Positions 29,483-37,647 of a stretch of 37,929 nt of DNA are shown piece after piece. The translations under genes were made by a program, and so were the position numbers. Source of the DNA: Caldimicrobium thiodismutans (GTDB lineage Bacteria > Desulfobacterota > Thermodesulfobacteria > Thermodesulfobacteriales > Thermodesulfobacteriaceae); assembly GCA_002877875.1 (NCBI GenBank), contig PNIE01000029.1, forward strand, positions 1-37,929, in the 5' to 3' direction. Within the stretch, counting starts at the first letter, position 1. Each line of letters starts with the position of its first letter. The notes below the pieces were generated by a model, which was not told where the DNA came from, made no database searches, and worked only from the letters and a program-made list of their open reading frames with translations.

Positions 29483-29503
29483 ATCTATAACTCTCCTTAA
29501 AAT

Positions 29504-29974
29504 CTAAAAATTTATTTCAGGTTGAAGATTGGCTTTCTTTATTTCAGAAAAGGGTATCTCCCAAACCTTTCCTTCAGCCTCGATTCGAAGGATATCCCCC
29601 TCCATTCCAAGATTTATTCCCGTAATATTTCTCCTTCCAAAAAGGGGATTTTTTAAAGTTATTTTTATCTTTTCTCCCCTAAACCTTTCAAAATGTTCCT
29701 TAGTTTTTAAGGGCCTTTCAATCCCCGGGCTTGAAACCTCAAGATTATAGGAATGATGTATCAAATCCTCCTTATCAAGGATTTTTCCAATAATTTCGCT
29801 TATTTTAGCACAATCTCCTATAGTAACCCCTCCTGGTTTGTCAATATAAATTCTTAAAACCCAGCCAGCTCTCTCTCTTCGCCATTCAAGATCAACTATT
29901 TCAATCCCTTTCTTGAGAATAGGAATTTCTATCAAATTTCTTATTTTTTCTTTAATATCTTCCTCTAAACTCAT
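29504..29974 (-). CDS. rimP: RimP, 30S ribosome maturation factor
   Basis: A 156-residue protein with the RimP N-terminal domain (GIEIVDLEWRRERAGWVLRIYIDKPGGVTIGDCAKIS) and the SSPGIERPLKTKEHFERF segment, then an Sm-like C-terminal domain. It helps assemble the small ribosomal subunit. It is the first gene of rimP-nusA-ylxR, its conserved place in bacteria, behind an excellent promoter and an AAGGGA Shine-Dalgarno. Confidence 0.95.
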   Translation of the reverse strand: MSLEEDIKEKIRNLIEIPILKKGIEIVDLEWRRERAGWVLRIYIDKPGGVTIGDCAKISEIIGKILDKEDLIHHSYNLEVSSPGIERPLKTKEHFERFRGEKIKITLKNPLFGRRNITGINLGMEGDILRIEAEGKVWEIPFSEIKKANLQPEINF

Positions 29975-30006
29975 TTTTTAAATATCCCTTAAAATTTAAT
30001 ACCTTA

Positions 30007-30035
30007 ATTTTAACTTCTTAAAACCCTTCTGTCAA
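30007..30035 (-). promoter_or_regulatory. Promoter of rimP-nusA operon
   Basis: On the minus strand TTGACA (30035-30030), a 17-nt spacer and TAAAAT (30012-30007). Transcription would begin near 30000, about 26 nt before the rimP ATG. Confidence 0.75.
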
Positions 30036-30340
30036 CTTACGATTTGTCATATGTATTTTCAAACATGAAACATCACCTTTAATTATTCTTTAAAATCTAA
30101 GCTCTTCTCAAAAAGCTTTTTACTTCAAATCAAAAGTTTTTGTCTAAAAAGGTTATTCTTTTTAAGAATTCTATTTAAGAGGTAGAAATTACATATGTTC
30201 CTAAGCTTTAAGGAAAATAAAAAAGGTATTTAAATGAATAAAGGAAAAAAGGGGAAAAGAGGCCCAGATGGCTTAAAGACTCTCTTGATCTCACTGAAAG
30301 ACAAGAAGTAATTTTAGACTTAATGAGGCAATTTATCCTC

Positions 30341-30368
30341 TTGACAAAGCTTAAAAAGCGATTAAATT
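30341..30368 (+). promoter_or_regulatory. Probable promoter of tRNA-Asn
   Basis: TTGACA (30341-30346), 16-nt spacer, TAAATT (30363-30368). The predicted start, near 30375, lies a few bases before the tRNA. Confidence 0.5.
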
Positions 30369-30379
30369 TAGAATTAAAT

Positions 30380-30452
30380 TCCCCGGTAGCTCAATCGGCA
30401 GAGCGGTGGGCTGTTAACCCATAGGTTGCAGGTTCGAGTCCTGCCCGGGGAG
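30380..30452 (+). tRNA. tRNA-Asn (anticodon GTT)
   Basis: A complete 73-nt cloverleaf. The acceptor stem is TCCCCGG (30380-30386) with CCGGGGA (30445-30451) and discriminator G at 30452. The anticodon stem GTGGG/CCCAT holds the loop CTGTTAA, with anticodon GTT at 30413-30415. The T arm GCAGG/CCTGC encloses TTCGAGT. The CCA end is not encoded. It lies 98 nt before rho on the same strand, with no clear terminator between them. Confidence 0.97.
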
Positions 30453-30550
30453 CTTTTAACAACTAAAGCATCTCTATTAAGGTTTTAAATCCCCTTTAAT
30501 GAAATTCAAGCATTACCATCTCATCATAAAAAACAACTGGGGTATTAAAA

Positions 30551-31855
30551 ATGGAAGAGTTGACTCAAGAACAATTATCTTCTCTTGAAAGTGGAAAGCC
30601 TATCTACTTATCAGAACTAAGAAAAAAGAGTCTTACCGAATTATATCAAATTGGTGAAGCCCTTGGAATTGAAAATATTTATACCTACTACAAAAAAACT
30701 GATGTTATTTATCAAATTATTCATGCCCTTCTTCAAAGAGAGGTAGAGATAATTGTGGAAGGATTGTTGGAAGTTCTTCCAGAGGGCTTTGGATTTTTAC
30801 GCTTTAGAGATTACAATTATCTTCCCAGTTCTGAGGACATTTATGTCTCTCCTCCTCAGATTAGAAAATTTGGTCTAAAAACTGGAGACATTATTTACGG
30901 TTCTATTCGTCAACCTAAAGAGGGTGAAAAATACTTTGCTTTAGCCAAGATTGAAAAGGTAAACTACTTAGCCCCAGAAATTGTTAGAACCCGCACTCCC
31001 TTTGACCATCTCACTCCCATTCATCCAAATAAGTGGCTTCGTTTAGAAACAACCCCTGACAATTTTTCTACCAGAATAATTGATCTCTTTGTCCCCATAG
31101 GAAAGGGACAGAGAGGCTTAATTGTTGCTCCTCCAAGAACAGGAAAGACGGTCCTTTTGCAAAATATAGCTAATGGTATAGTTCATAACTATCCTGAGAT
31201 CTATCTTATTATTCTCCTTATTGATGAAAGGCCAGAAGAAGTAACAGAGATGCAAAGAATTGTTCCTAAAGCTGAGATAATCAGTTCTACCTTTGATGAA
31301 CCTCCTCAAAAACATACCCAAGTTGCTGAAATTGTTATAGAAAAAGCCAAAAGGCTTGTGGAATGCAAATATGATGTGGTTATACTTCTTGACAGTCTAA
31401 CAAGGCTTACCAGGGCTTACAATCTGGTTGTCCCCACTAGTGGAAAGCTTCTTTCAGGTGGCATTGATGCCAACGCTCTTCATAAACCTAAAAGATTTTT
31501 TGGTGCTGCAAGAAACATAGAAGAAGGTGGAAGTCTTACCATTATTGCTACCTGCCTTATTGATACAGGTTCCCGAATGGATGAAGTAATCTTTGAAGAA
31601 TTTAAAGGAACTGGAAACATGGAAATTGTCCTTGACAGACGCTTGGCAGACAGACGCATCTGGCCAGCTATAGATATTCACCTCTCTGGTACACGAAAAG
31701 AAGAACTTCTCTTACCTTCCGATATTCTCCACAAGGTTTGGCTCTTAAGAAAAGTTCTTGCCCCTCTTAGTGCAGTTGAATGTATGGAATTTTTAATTGA
31801 AAAAATGAAAGATACTAAATCTAACGAAGAATTTTTAAGTATTATGAATCAATAG
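30551..31855 (+). CDS. rho: Rho, transcription termination factor
   Basis: A 434-residue hexameric RNA helicase: N-terminal Rho domain (about 1-60), cold-shock-like RNA-binding domain (about 65-140, with PEGFGFLR), and the RecA-like ATPase with P-loop APPRTGKT (193-200), the Q-loop region (DVVILLDSLTRLTRAYN, SGGIDANAL) and GGSLTIIATCLIDTGSRMD. It pulls nascent RNA to end transcription. The leader of about 98 nt from the tRNA could be used for autoregulation, as is common for rho. The end is followed by a hairpin shared with the cytochrome gene. Confidence 0.97.
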   Translation: MEELTQEQLSSLESGKPIYLSELRKKSLTELYQIGEALGIENIYTYYKKTDVIYQIIHALLQREVEIIVEGLLEVLPEGFGFLRFRDYNYLPSSEDIYVSPPQIRKFGLKTGDIIYGSIRQPKEGEKYFALAKIEKVNYLAPEIVRTRTPFDHLTPIHPNKWLRLETTPDNFSTRIIDLFVPIGKGQRGLIVAPPRTGKTVLLQNIANGIVHNYPEIYLIILLIDERPEEVTEMQRIVPKAEIISSTFDEPPQKHTQVAEIVIEKAKRLVECKYDVVILLDSLTRLTRAYNLVVPTSGKLLSGGIDANALHKPKRFFGAARNIEEGGSLTIIATCLIDTGSRMDEVIFEEFKGTGNMEIVLDRRLADRRIWPAIDIHLSGTRKEELLLPSDILHKVWLLRKVLAPLSAVECMEFLIEKMKDTKSNEEFLSIMNQ

Positions 31856-31870
31856 ATTGGATAAAAAGAG

Positions 31871-31894
31871 TCTGGGGAGGTTACCCTCCCCAGA
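31871..31894. terminator. Terminator between rho and the cytochrome gene
   Basis: Stem of 10 bp (TCTGGGGAGG with its complement, loop TTAC). On the minus strand it is followed by CTCTTTTT, a good intrinsic terminator for the cytochrome gene. On the plus strand it is followed by AGAAGTTT, so it acts weakly, if at all, on rho. The genes are convergent. Confidence 0.85.
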
Positions 31895-31900
31895 AGAAGT

Positions 31901-33181
31901 TTAATAGGGCTCTTTCTTTGAGAAAGTTATCTGTTGTGTAGTTTTTCTCCAAAGTTGAGAATACTCATCTTTGCTGCCAAAGGGAACATACCAAAGTTCA
32001 ACCTCTACTATGTATTCGTAATTTTCAGGTTTTCCATCTTTAGCAGGTACAAAAATTCTATATTCTTCCTTCTTTTCCTCAAGGGGGTGGAAAGCCCAGT
32101 CAACTAATATTCCTGATTTATCATAAGGCCCTCTTCCCATTCGATCGCCTCTTCCAAGTTGTTGAGGAACAGGCATATAAACTTTGCTATCCTGATAAAC
32201 TACTTTTCCGTCAGGGGTTTTGGCGGTCACTTCCAGGACCATCCTGTTGGGAGTTGGTCAGCCATCAGGAATAGCGTGTCCTGTTTTGTTTTTGATTTCA
32301 ATAAGACCATAAATTAAGGGTTTAATGACTGATCCGTCTCTCCAATAAATAGGTCTAAAGTGAGTAGTAAATTCTATAGCCATCTCCTGCATTTTTTTAT
32401 CTCTGTAGGCTTGTATATTATGCCCAAGCCCACTTTCTCTCATATGACAGTCCTGACAAGTCTTAGGGCCACCTTTAGCCGCATAGCTCCATAAATAATA
32501 TCCATAAAGTGTTGCACATTGAGAGGGTTCATCTAACTCAAAATTGGGACCGAGTCCATGACATTGCCCACAAAAGATGGACTCTTTCATAGTATCTACT
32601 GCTTTCATTTTTGGCATTTTGGCGTAGGGATGTTCTCCATTTTTGCTACCATAAACCGTATCTTTTTGTGGATATCCATCAACCCATTTGTGAATTATCG
32701 CATTTCTTTGATGACAAATTAAACAGTTAATATTTAATTTTTCTAACTTTTCTTGAGCTAGAGCCGAGGTTTTCTCATCTCCTTCCATATAATCAATGGC
32801 AAGTTTGATTATCTCCTGGGCTACACTATCTTCTGCCTCTATAAGTTGAGGCAAATGACATTTAGCACATATCATTAAATGCTCAACCTTAAGATCTTTG
32901 ATATCTTTAACTCCTGCATAAGGAAAATTCTTTAACCCTATCTTGTAGGCAGTTAAAATTGTGGCAATAGTTCTTCCTGTCCCAAAGATAGATCTTGCAT
33001 GTAAACTTTGCTGCCACTGCTCAGCAATGTCAGCATGACAAGTTAAGCACTCAGAAGAATCATACATGGCAACTAATTCATCCACTGTTTTTGCTTTCTT
33101 AATCCTCCCAGAGCTGCCAGCCTGCAAACCGAAAGGAACCATTAAAAAAAGTAATAACAAAATGCATCGTAGCACCATCAT
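31901..33181 (-). CDS. Pentaheme c-type cytochrome with in-frame UGA (probable selenoprotein)
   Basis: Read as one gene, 426 residues. A signal peptide (about 1-22) is followed by five CxxCH heme sites (CLTCH 45-49, CAKCH 105-109, CLICH 153-157, CGQCH 204-208, CQDCH 242-246), so it is exported and matured in the periplasm or outside. Codon 308 is UGA (32260-32258). The same frame continues for 118 codons, and the interrupted stretch, KTGHAIPDG-(UGA)-PTPNRMVLEV, is the C-terminal motif of multiheme cytochromes of the c554 type (GHxxPTGxPxxR). The 113-residue tail from the ATG at 32242 has no Shine-Dalgarno. I therefore call one protein with selenocysteine at 308. A nonsense mutation or sequencing error is the alternative. 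Electron-transfer partner unknown. An AGGAGG Shine-Dalgarno and a clear promoter precede it. Confidence 0.75.
32234..32260 (-). promoter_or_regulatory. UGA codon and candidate bacterial SECIS hairpin
   Basis: The UGA is at 32260-32258 (minus strand). After 11 nt comes the stem-loop CAGGA-TGG-TCCTG (32246-32234): five base pairs and a three-base loop, with two G residues, starting 16 nt after the UGA. This meets the published outline for bacterial SECIS elements (small loop with an early G, 4-16 bp upper stem, loop 16-37 nt downstream), at the short end of the range. A lower stem of ACT with AGT can extend it. Confidence 0.5.
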
Positions 33182-33227
33182 AACTTTACCTCCTTTAAAA
33201 TTTTGAGATTTTTAGGGGTTTTAAAGT

Positions 33228-33255
33228 ATTCTATTAACTTAATATAAAAAGTCAA
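33228..33255 (-). promoter_or_regulatory. Promoter of the cytochrome gene
   Basis: On the minus strand TTGACT (33255-33250), a 16-nt spacer and TAGAAT (33233-33228). The leader would be about 40 nt, ending in the AGGAGG ribosome-binding site. It shows that the cytochrome is transcribed separately from lon. Confidence 0.7.
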
Positions 33256-33309
33256 ATTAATTTTTTAAATAAAATTAATTGATCAAAATCTATAAATTGA
33301 AAAATTTGA

Positions 33310-33329
33310 AAGGGGGCTTTTGCCCCCTT
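33310..33329 (-). terminator. Terminator after lon
   Basis: Perfect 8-bp stem AAGGGGGC with loop of four, reading AAGGGGGC-AAAA-GCCCCCTT on the minus strand, followed by TCAAATTTTT. It lies 24 nt after the lon stop and closes the tig-clpP-clpX-lon unit. Confidence 0.8.
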
Positions 33330-33352
33330 AAGAGATCAGGCTTTGGAATTTA

Positions 33353-35788
33353 TTAATGTTCTAATTGATGTTCCTTTTTTTCAAGCTTTTCCTGTAGGTT
33401 TACAAGTTCCCAGACATCAAGATAGGGAGTTTCTTTGAATAGCTCTTCAGGTTTTTCAAGATCAAGGGCAGTTTTCAAAACCTCATCCATATTTTCAACC
33501 ATTACAATTTCGAGACCTCTAAGAATTTTAGGATTAATTTCTTTAAGATCCTTTTCATTTTCTTTTGGAATAATTACTGTTTTTATACCACCTCTTATAG
33601 CAGCGAGTAATTTTTCTTTAAGTCCTCCAATAGGCAAAACCCTTCCTCTTAAGGTTATCTCTCCTGTCATAGCCACCGTATTTTTCACCGGAATTTTCAT
33701 TAGAGCTGAAACTATGGCTGTAGCTATGGTAATACCTGCACTGGGACCATCCTTAGGTATAGCGCCTTCAGGCACATGCACGTGGATATCTACTTTCTTA
33801 TAAAACTCAAGAGGAAGTCCCAACTGAAGGGCTCGTGATCTCACATAACTAACAGCTGCCTGAACAGATTCTTGCATAACTTCACCAAGTTTACCAGTTA
33901 TTTTAAGATTCCCCGTTCCTGGCATAATAACTGCTTCAATCTGAAGAAGGGCTCCACCTGTCTCCGTCCAAGCAAGCCCTGTAGCAATTCCCACCTGGGG
34001 GTTTTCCTCAGCTATCCCATACCTGTATCTGGGAACCCCAAGAAATTTCTCCAAAACAGACATATTAATTCTAAAAGGCTTAAAGGCCTTTGGATCTTTG
34101 GCAACCTCTTTAGCAACCTTTCTACAAAGAGTAGCAATCTCTCTTTCCAGATTTCTTACTCCTGCCTCTCTCGTATATTTTCTGATTATTTCCAAAAGCG
34201 CCTTATCACTTATGGGGAACCATTCTGGTTTTAAACCATGGGCCTCAAGTTGTCTAGGAATAAGATAATGTTTAGCAATTTCAAGTTTTTCTTCTTCTGT
34301 ATATCCAGGAATTTCAATTACCTCCATTCTATCAAGAAGAGGGGCCGGAATAGTATAGAGAGTGTTTGCTGTGGTTATAAAGAATACCTGAGATAGATCA
34401 TACTCTACTTCGAGATAATGATCCTGAAAGGAGTGATTCTGTTCGGGATCAAGGACTTCTAAAAGAGCGGCTGCTGGATCTCCTCTGAAATCCATTCCAA
34501 TCTTATCAACTTCATCAAGGCAAAAAACTGGATTTATAGTGCCTGCTTTTTTCATACCCTGGATTATCTTTCCTGGTAAGGCTCCTACATAAGTTCTTCT
34601 GTGACCTCTAATTTCAGCCTCATCTCTAACTCCACCAAGACTGATTCTTACAAAATTCCTGCCAAGGGCTTTAGCAATAGATCTAGCAAGGGAGGTTTTC
34701 CCAACTCCTGGAGGGCCAACCAAACATAGAATAGGCCCTTTAATTTTATCTACCAGTTTTTGCACTGCAAGATGTTCAAGTATTCTTTGTTTAGGCTTTT
34801 CAAGGCCATAGTGTTCTTTATTCAGTAGTTCTTCTGTTTTAGCAAGGTCGATTACATCTTTGGTTTTTTCATACCACGGAAGACTTATTAGCCAGTCAAT
34901 ATAATTTCTTACCACGGTAGCCTCAGCTGACATTGGGGACATAAGGCTCAACTTTTTGAACTCCTTCCATACAACATTGGCTACATGTTTAGGAAGTCTT
35001 TTCTTTTTGATTCTCTTTTCAAGTTCGGCAAGCTCGCTCCTTCCATCCTCCCTTTCACCAAGCTCCTTCTGAATAGCCTTCATCTGCTCCTGAAGATAAT
35101 AATCTCTCTGATGCTTTTCCATCTGTTTCTTAACTCTTTCACGGATACGGGCTTCAATTTTAATAATCTCAAGCTCTCCACGGAGATAATGTAAAAGTAT
35201 TTCAAGCCTTTTCTTCACACTTACTGTTTCAAGTAGTTTCTGTTTTTGTTCTAAATTAAGAGGAAGAATAGCTGCCATTCTATCGGTAAGTTCAGCTGGA
35301 TCTTCTACCTGAAGTAAATTAGAAACAGTCTCAGGATTCAGTTTTTTATTATAGTGTGAATATTCTTCAAAGGCCTCCTTGCAAAGTTTAATAAGAGCAA
35401 TAGTTTCTACATCTGACTCAATGACCTCTGTTTTGATCTCCACTTCTACTTGATGAAAATCAGCGTTAGATAAGAATCTTATAATTCTTCCTCTGTTCAA
35501 ACCCTCAACAAGGATCTTGAGAGAACCATCGGGAAGTTTAAGTAGTTGAACTATTTTGCACAGAGTCCCAACTTGGTAAATATCTTTCTCTTCCGGATTA
35601 TCCTGTTTAGGATCCCTTTGGGCAGAAAGGAAAATAAGTTTATTTCCCCTATAGGCTGCCTCAATAGCAAGAATACTTTTTACCCTCCCAATGAAAAGAG
35701 GAACAGCTGTATTAGGAAAGATAACGATTTCTCTTAAAGGCAAAAGAGGATAAACCTGTAAAGTCTCTTCTTTTTCAGGGAATTCCAT
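33353..35788 (-). CDS. lon: Lon, ATP-dependent serine protease
   Basis: An 811-residue Lon with the N-terminal substrate-binding domain (about 10-205), a coiled-coil region, an AAA+ domain with Walker A GPPGVGKT (358-365) and FCLDEVDKI as Walker B, and the C-terminal protease domain with catalytic Ser683 in PKDGPSAG and Lys726 in the GGLKEK stretch. It degrades misfolded and regulatory proteins. The N-terminal domain marks the bacterial LonA type. It starts 7 nt after clpX and ends at a strong hairpin. The C-terminus has a 20-residue charged extension. Confidence 0.97.
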   Translation of the reverse strand: MEFPEKEETLQVYPLLPLREIVIFPNTAVPLFIGRVKSILAIEAAYRGNKLIFLSAQRDPKQDNPEEKDIYQVGTLCKIVQLLKLPDGSLKILVEGLNRGRIIRFLSNADFHQVEVEIKTEVIESDVETIALIKLCKEAFEEYSHYNKKLNPETVSNLLQVEDPAELTDRMAAILPLNLEQKQKLLETVSVKKRLEILLHYLRGELEIIKIEARIRERVKKQMEKHQRDYYLQEQMKAIQKELGEREDGRSELAELEKRIKKKRLPKHVANVVWKEFKKLSLMSPMSAEATVVRNYIDWLISLPWYEKTKDVIDLAKTEELLNKEHYGLEKPKQRILEHLAVQKLVDKIKGPILCLVGPPGVGKTSLARSIAKALGRNFVRISLGGVRDEAEIRGHRRTYVGALPGKIIQGMKKAGTINPVFCLDEVDKIGMDFRGDPAAALLEVLDPEQNHSFQDHYLEVEYDLSQVFFITTANTLYTIPAPLLDRMEVIEIPGYTEEEKLEIAKHYLIPRQLEAHGLKPEWFPISDKALLEIIRKYTREAGVRNLEREIATLCRKVAKEVAKDPKAFKPFRINMSVLEKFLGVPRYRYGIAEENPQVGIATGLAWTETGGALLQIEAVIMPGTGNLKITGKLGEVMQESVQAAVSYVRSRALQLGLPLEFYKKVDIHVHVPEGAIPKDGPSAGITIATAIVSALMKIPVKNTVAMTGEITLRGRVLPIGGLKEKLLAAIRGGIKTVIIPKENEKDLKEINPKILRGLEIVMVENMDEVLKTALDLEKPEELFKETPYLDVWELVNLQEKLEKKEHQLEH

Positions 35789-35795
35789 CTTAGAT

Positions 35796-37049
35796 CTACC
35801 CCTCCTTTACTTTCTTTTTACTATTAAAAATTAAGATGGGTCTCTCTTTTTTCAAGACAACGTCCTTGGTAATCACACATTCCTTAACGTCTCTTAAGGA
35901 GGGAATTTCAAACATAACATCTACCATTATCTCCTCAATAATAGCCCTCAATCCCCTTGCCCCAGTTTTTCTCTTGTAAGCCTCTTCAGCTATAGCCCTT
36001 AAAGCCTCTTCTGTAAATTTAAGTTCCACTCCTTCCATCTCCATCAACTTCTGGTATTGCTTCATTATAGAATTTTTGGGCTCAACAAGGACCCTAACTA
36101 AATCATCCACTGTTAACTCATCAAGGGTAGCAACTACAGGGAGTCTTCCCACAAATTCAGGAATAAAGCCAAATTTGATAAGGTCTTCCGGTTGAACTTG
36201 AGAAAGAATTTCTCCTAAAGTTAGTTCCTTGGTCTTTTTGATTTCTGCCCCAAATCCTATAGAGCCCTTTCCAAGTCTTTTCTTAATTATTTCTTCTAGC
36301 CCAACAAAGGCCCCTCCGCATATAAAAAGAATATTAGAGGTATCAAGGCGAATGTATTCCTGCTGAGGGTGTTTTCTTCCTCCTTTAGGGGGAATGTTAG
36401 CTATAGTACCCTCAAGAATCTTTAGAAGGGCCTGTTGAACCCCTTCTCCTGAGACATCCCTCGTAATAGATGGAGAATCACTTTTTCTTGCAATTTTGTC
36501 TATTTCATCGATATAAACTATACCTTTTTGGGCAAGTTCAATATCAAAATTGGCTGCCTGAAGGAGATAGAGAAGAATGTTTTCTACATCTTCTCCCACA
36601 TACCCTGCTTCAGTAAGGGGAGTTGCATCAGCGATGGTAAAAGGGACCTTTAGAAATCTTGCTAAAGTCTGAGCAAGAAGGGTCTTTCCTGATCCCGTTG
36701 GCCCTATAAGAAGAATATTAGTCTTCTGAATCTCAACTTCGTTCTTTTTTTTGGTAAACCTTTTTTCCCACTCAATTCTTTTGTAATGATTATATACCGC
36801 AACAGAAAGAATCTTTTTAGCCCGCTCCTGGCCAATAACATACTGATCCAAATAAGCCTTTACGTCTTTCGGTTTAGGTAAGGATACTTCCTCCTGGGAC
36901 TGATTTAGTTTCTCATATTCCTCCTCAAGAATTTCATTACAGAGTTCTACACACTCATTGCAAATATAAGCTGAAGAGCCTGCAATAAGTTTTATTACCT
37001 CACTCTGAGTTTTACCGCAAAAGGAACATCTTAGCTCTTTTTCTTTCAT
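35796..37049 (-). CDS. clpX: ClpX, ATPase subunit of the ClpXP protease
   Basis: A 417-residue unfoldase. The N-terminal zinc-binding domain has CSFC (8-11) and CNEC (30-33), which form the C4 dimerisation site. The AAA+ module has Walker A GPTGSGKT (116-123), DEIDKIA as Walker B and the pore-loop region EAGYVGEDVE. The ClpP-docking loop carries IGFGAEI. It unfolds substrates for ClpP. It sits one base after clpP in the usual clpP-clpX order. Confidence 0.97.
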   Translation of the reverse strand: MKEKELRCSFCGKTQSEVIKLIAGSSAYICNECVELCNEILEEEYEKLNQSQEEVSLPKPKDVKAYLDQYVIGQERAKKILSVAVYNHYKRIEWEKRFTKKKNEVEIQKTNILLIGPTGSGKTLLAQTLARFLKVPFTIADATPLTEAGYVGEDVENILLYLLQAANFDIELAQKGIVYIDEIDKIARKSDSPSITRDVSGEGVQQALLKILEGTIANIPPKGGRKHPQQEYIRLDTSNILFICGGAFVGLEEIIKKRLGKGSIGFGAEIKKTKELTLGEILSQVQPEDLIKFGFIPEFVGRLPVVATLDELTVDDLVRVLVEPKNSIMKQYQKLMEMEGVELKFTEEALRAIAEEAYKRKTGARGLRAIIEEIMVDVMFEIPSLRDVKECVITKDVVLKKERPILIFNSKKKVKEG

Positions 37050-37050
37050 A

Positions 37051-37644
37051 CTACTTTACCTCTCTTTTTTCTAAAATTTTATCTATAATACCATAAGAAA
37101 GGGCTTCCTCAGCAGACATATAGAAATCTCTTTCAGTGTCTTTGCTAATCTTTTCCTTGTCCTGTCCCGTATGTTTAGAGAGAATATCATTAAGAATCTC
37201 TCTTAGTCTTAAAATTTCTTTAGCCTGGATTTCAACCTCTGTAGCTTGTCCTTGAAAGGCTCCAATAGGTTGATGCAACATAATTCTTGAATGTTTTAGG
37301 GCATATCTCTTTCCTTTAGCACCTGCTGCCAGAAGAACCGCTGCCATACTTGCTGCCTGGCCAACACAAATAGTGCACACATCAGGTTTTATGTATTGCA
37401 TAGTATCATAAATGGCAAGCCCCGCAGTAACTAATCCACCAGGAGAATTGATATAAAGCATTATATCTTTATCTGGATCTTCTGCCTCAAGAAATAAAAG
37501 CTGAGCAATCACAAGATTAGCTATATGTTCATCAATAGCTGTCCCAAGAAAAATAATCCTCTCCTTTAAAAGCCTTGAGTAAATATCGTATGCTCGTTCG
37601 GTTCTGCCTGTCTGTTCGATTACAATAGGTACATAAAAACTCAT
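37051..37644 (-). CDS. clpP: ClpP, proteolytic subunit of Clp protease
   Basis: A 197-residue serine protease subunit with the catalytic triad at Ser99 (GQAASMAA), His124 (RIMLHQP) and Asp173 (ERDFYMSAEEA). Fourteen subunits form the barrel that ClpX feeds. There is no obvious long propeptide before YVPIVIEQTGRTERAYDIYSRLL, the usual mature N-terminus. It follows the trigger-factor gene by 3 nt. Confidence 0.97.
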   Translation of the reverse strand: MSFYVPIVIEQTGRTERAYDIYSRLLKERIIFLGTAIDEHIANLVIAQLLFLEAEDPDKDIMLYINSPGGLVTAGLAIYDTMQYIKPDVCTICVGQAASMAAVLLAAGAKGKRYALKHSRIMLHQPIGAFQGQATEVEIQAKEILRLREILNDILSKHTGQDKEKISKDTERDFYMSAEEALSYGIIDKILEKREVK

Positions 37645-37647
37645 CTT

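Larger units (their letters stand above)
29975..30379. other. 405-bp gap without a convincing gene
   Basis: This AT-rich stretch holds the rimP promoter on one side and a tRNA promoter on the other. Between them a 25-codon reading frame (30234-30311, ATG with AAGG upstream) ends early. The frame beside it (30242-30424, no start, running into the tRNA) encodes a more protein-like sequence containing LDLTERQEVILDLMRQF. A frameshifted remnant is possible; I do not call a gene. Confidence 0.5.

Noticed and set aside
31901..32242. Independent 113-residue hypothetical gene
   Set aside because: It is in the same frame as the cytochrome upstream, five codons after the UGA, has no ribosome-binding site, and completes a cytochrome domain.
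33435..34234. Two plus-strand frames of about 120 codons opposite lon
   Set aside because: Shadows of the strongly conserved lon coding sequence, without motifs or ribosome-binding sites.
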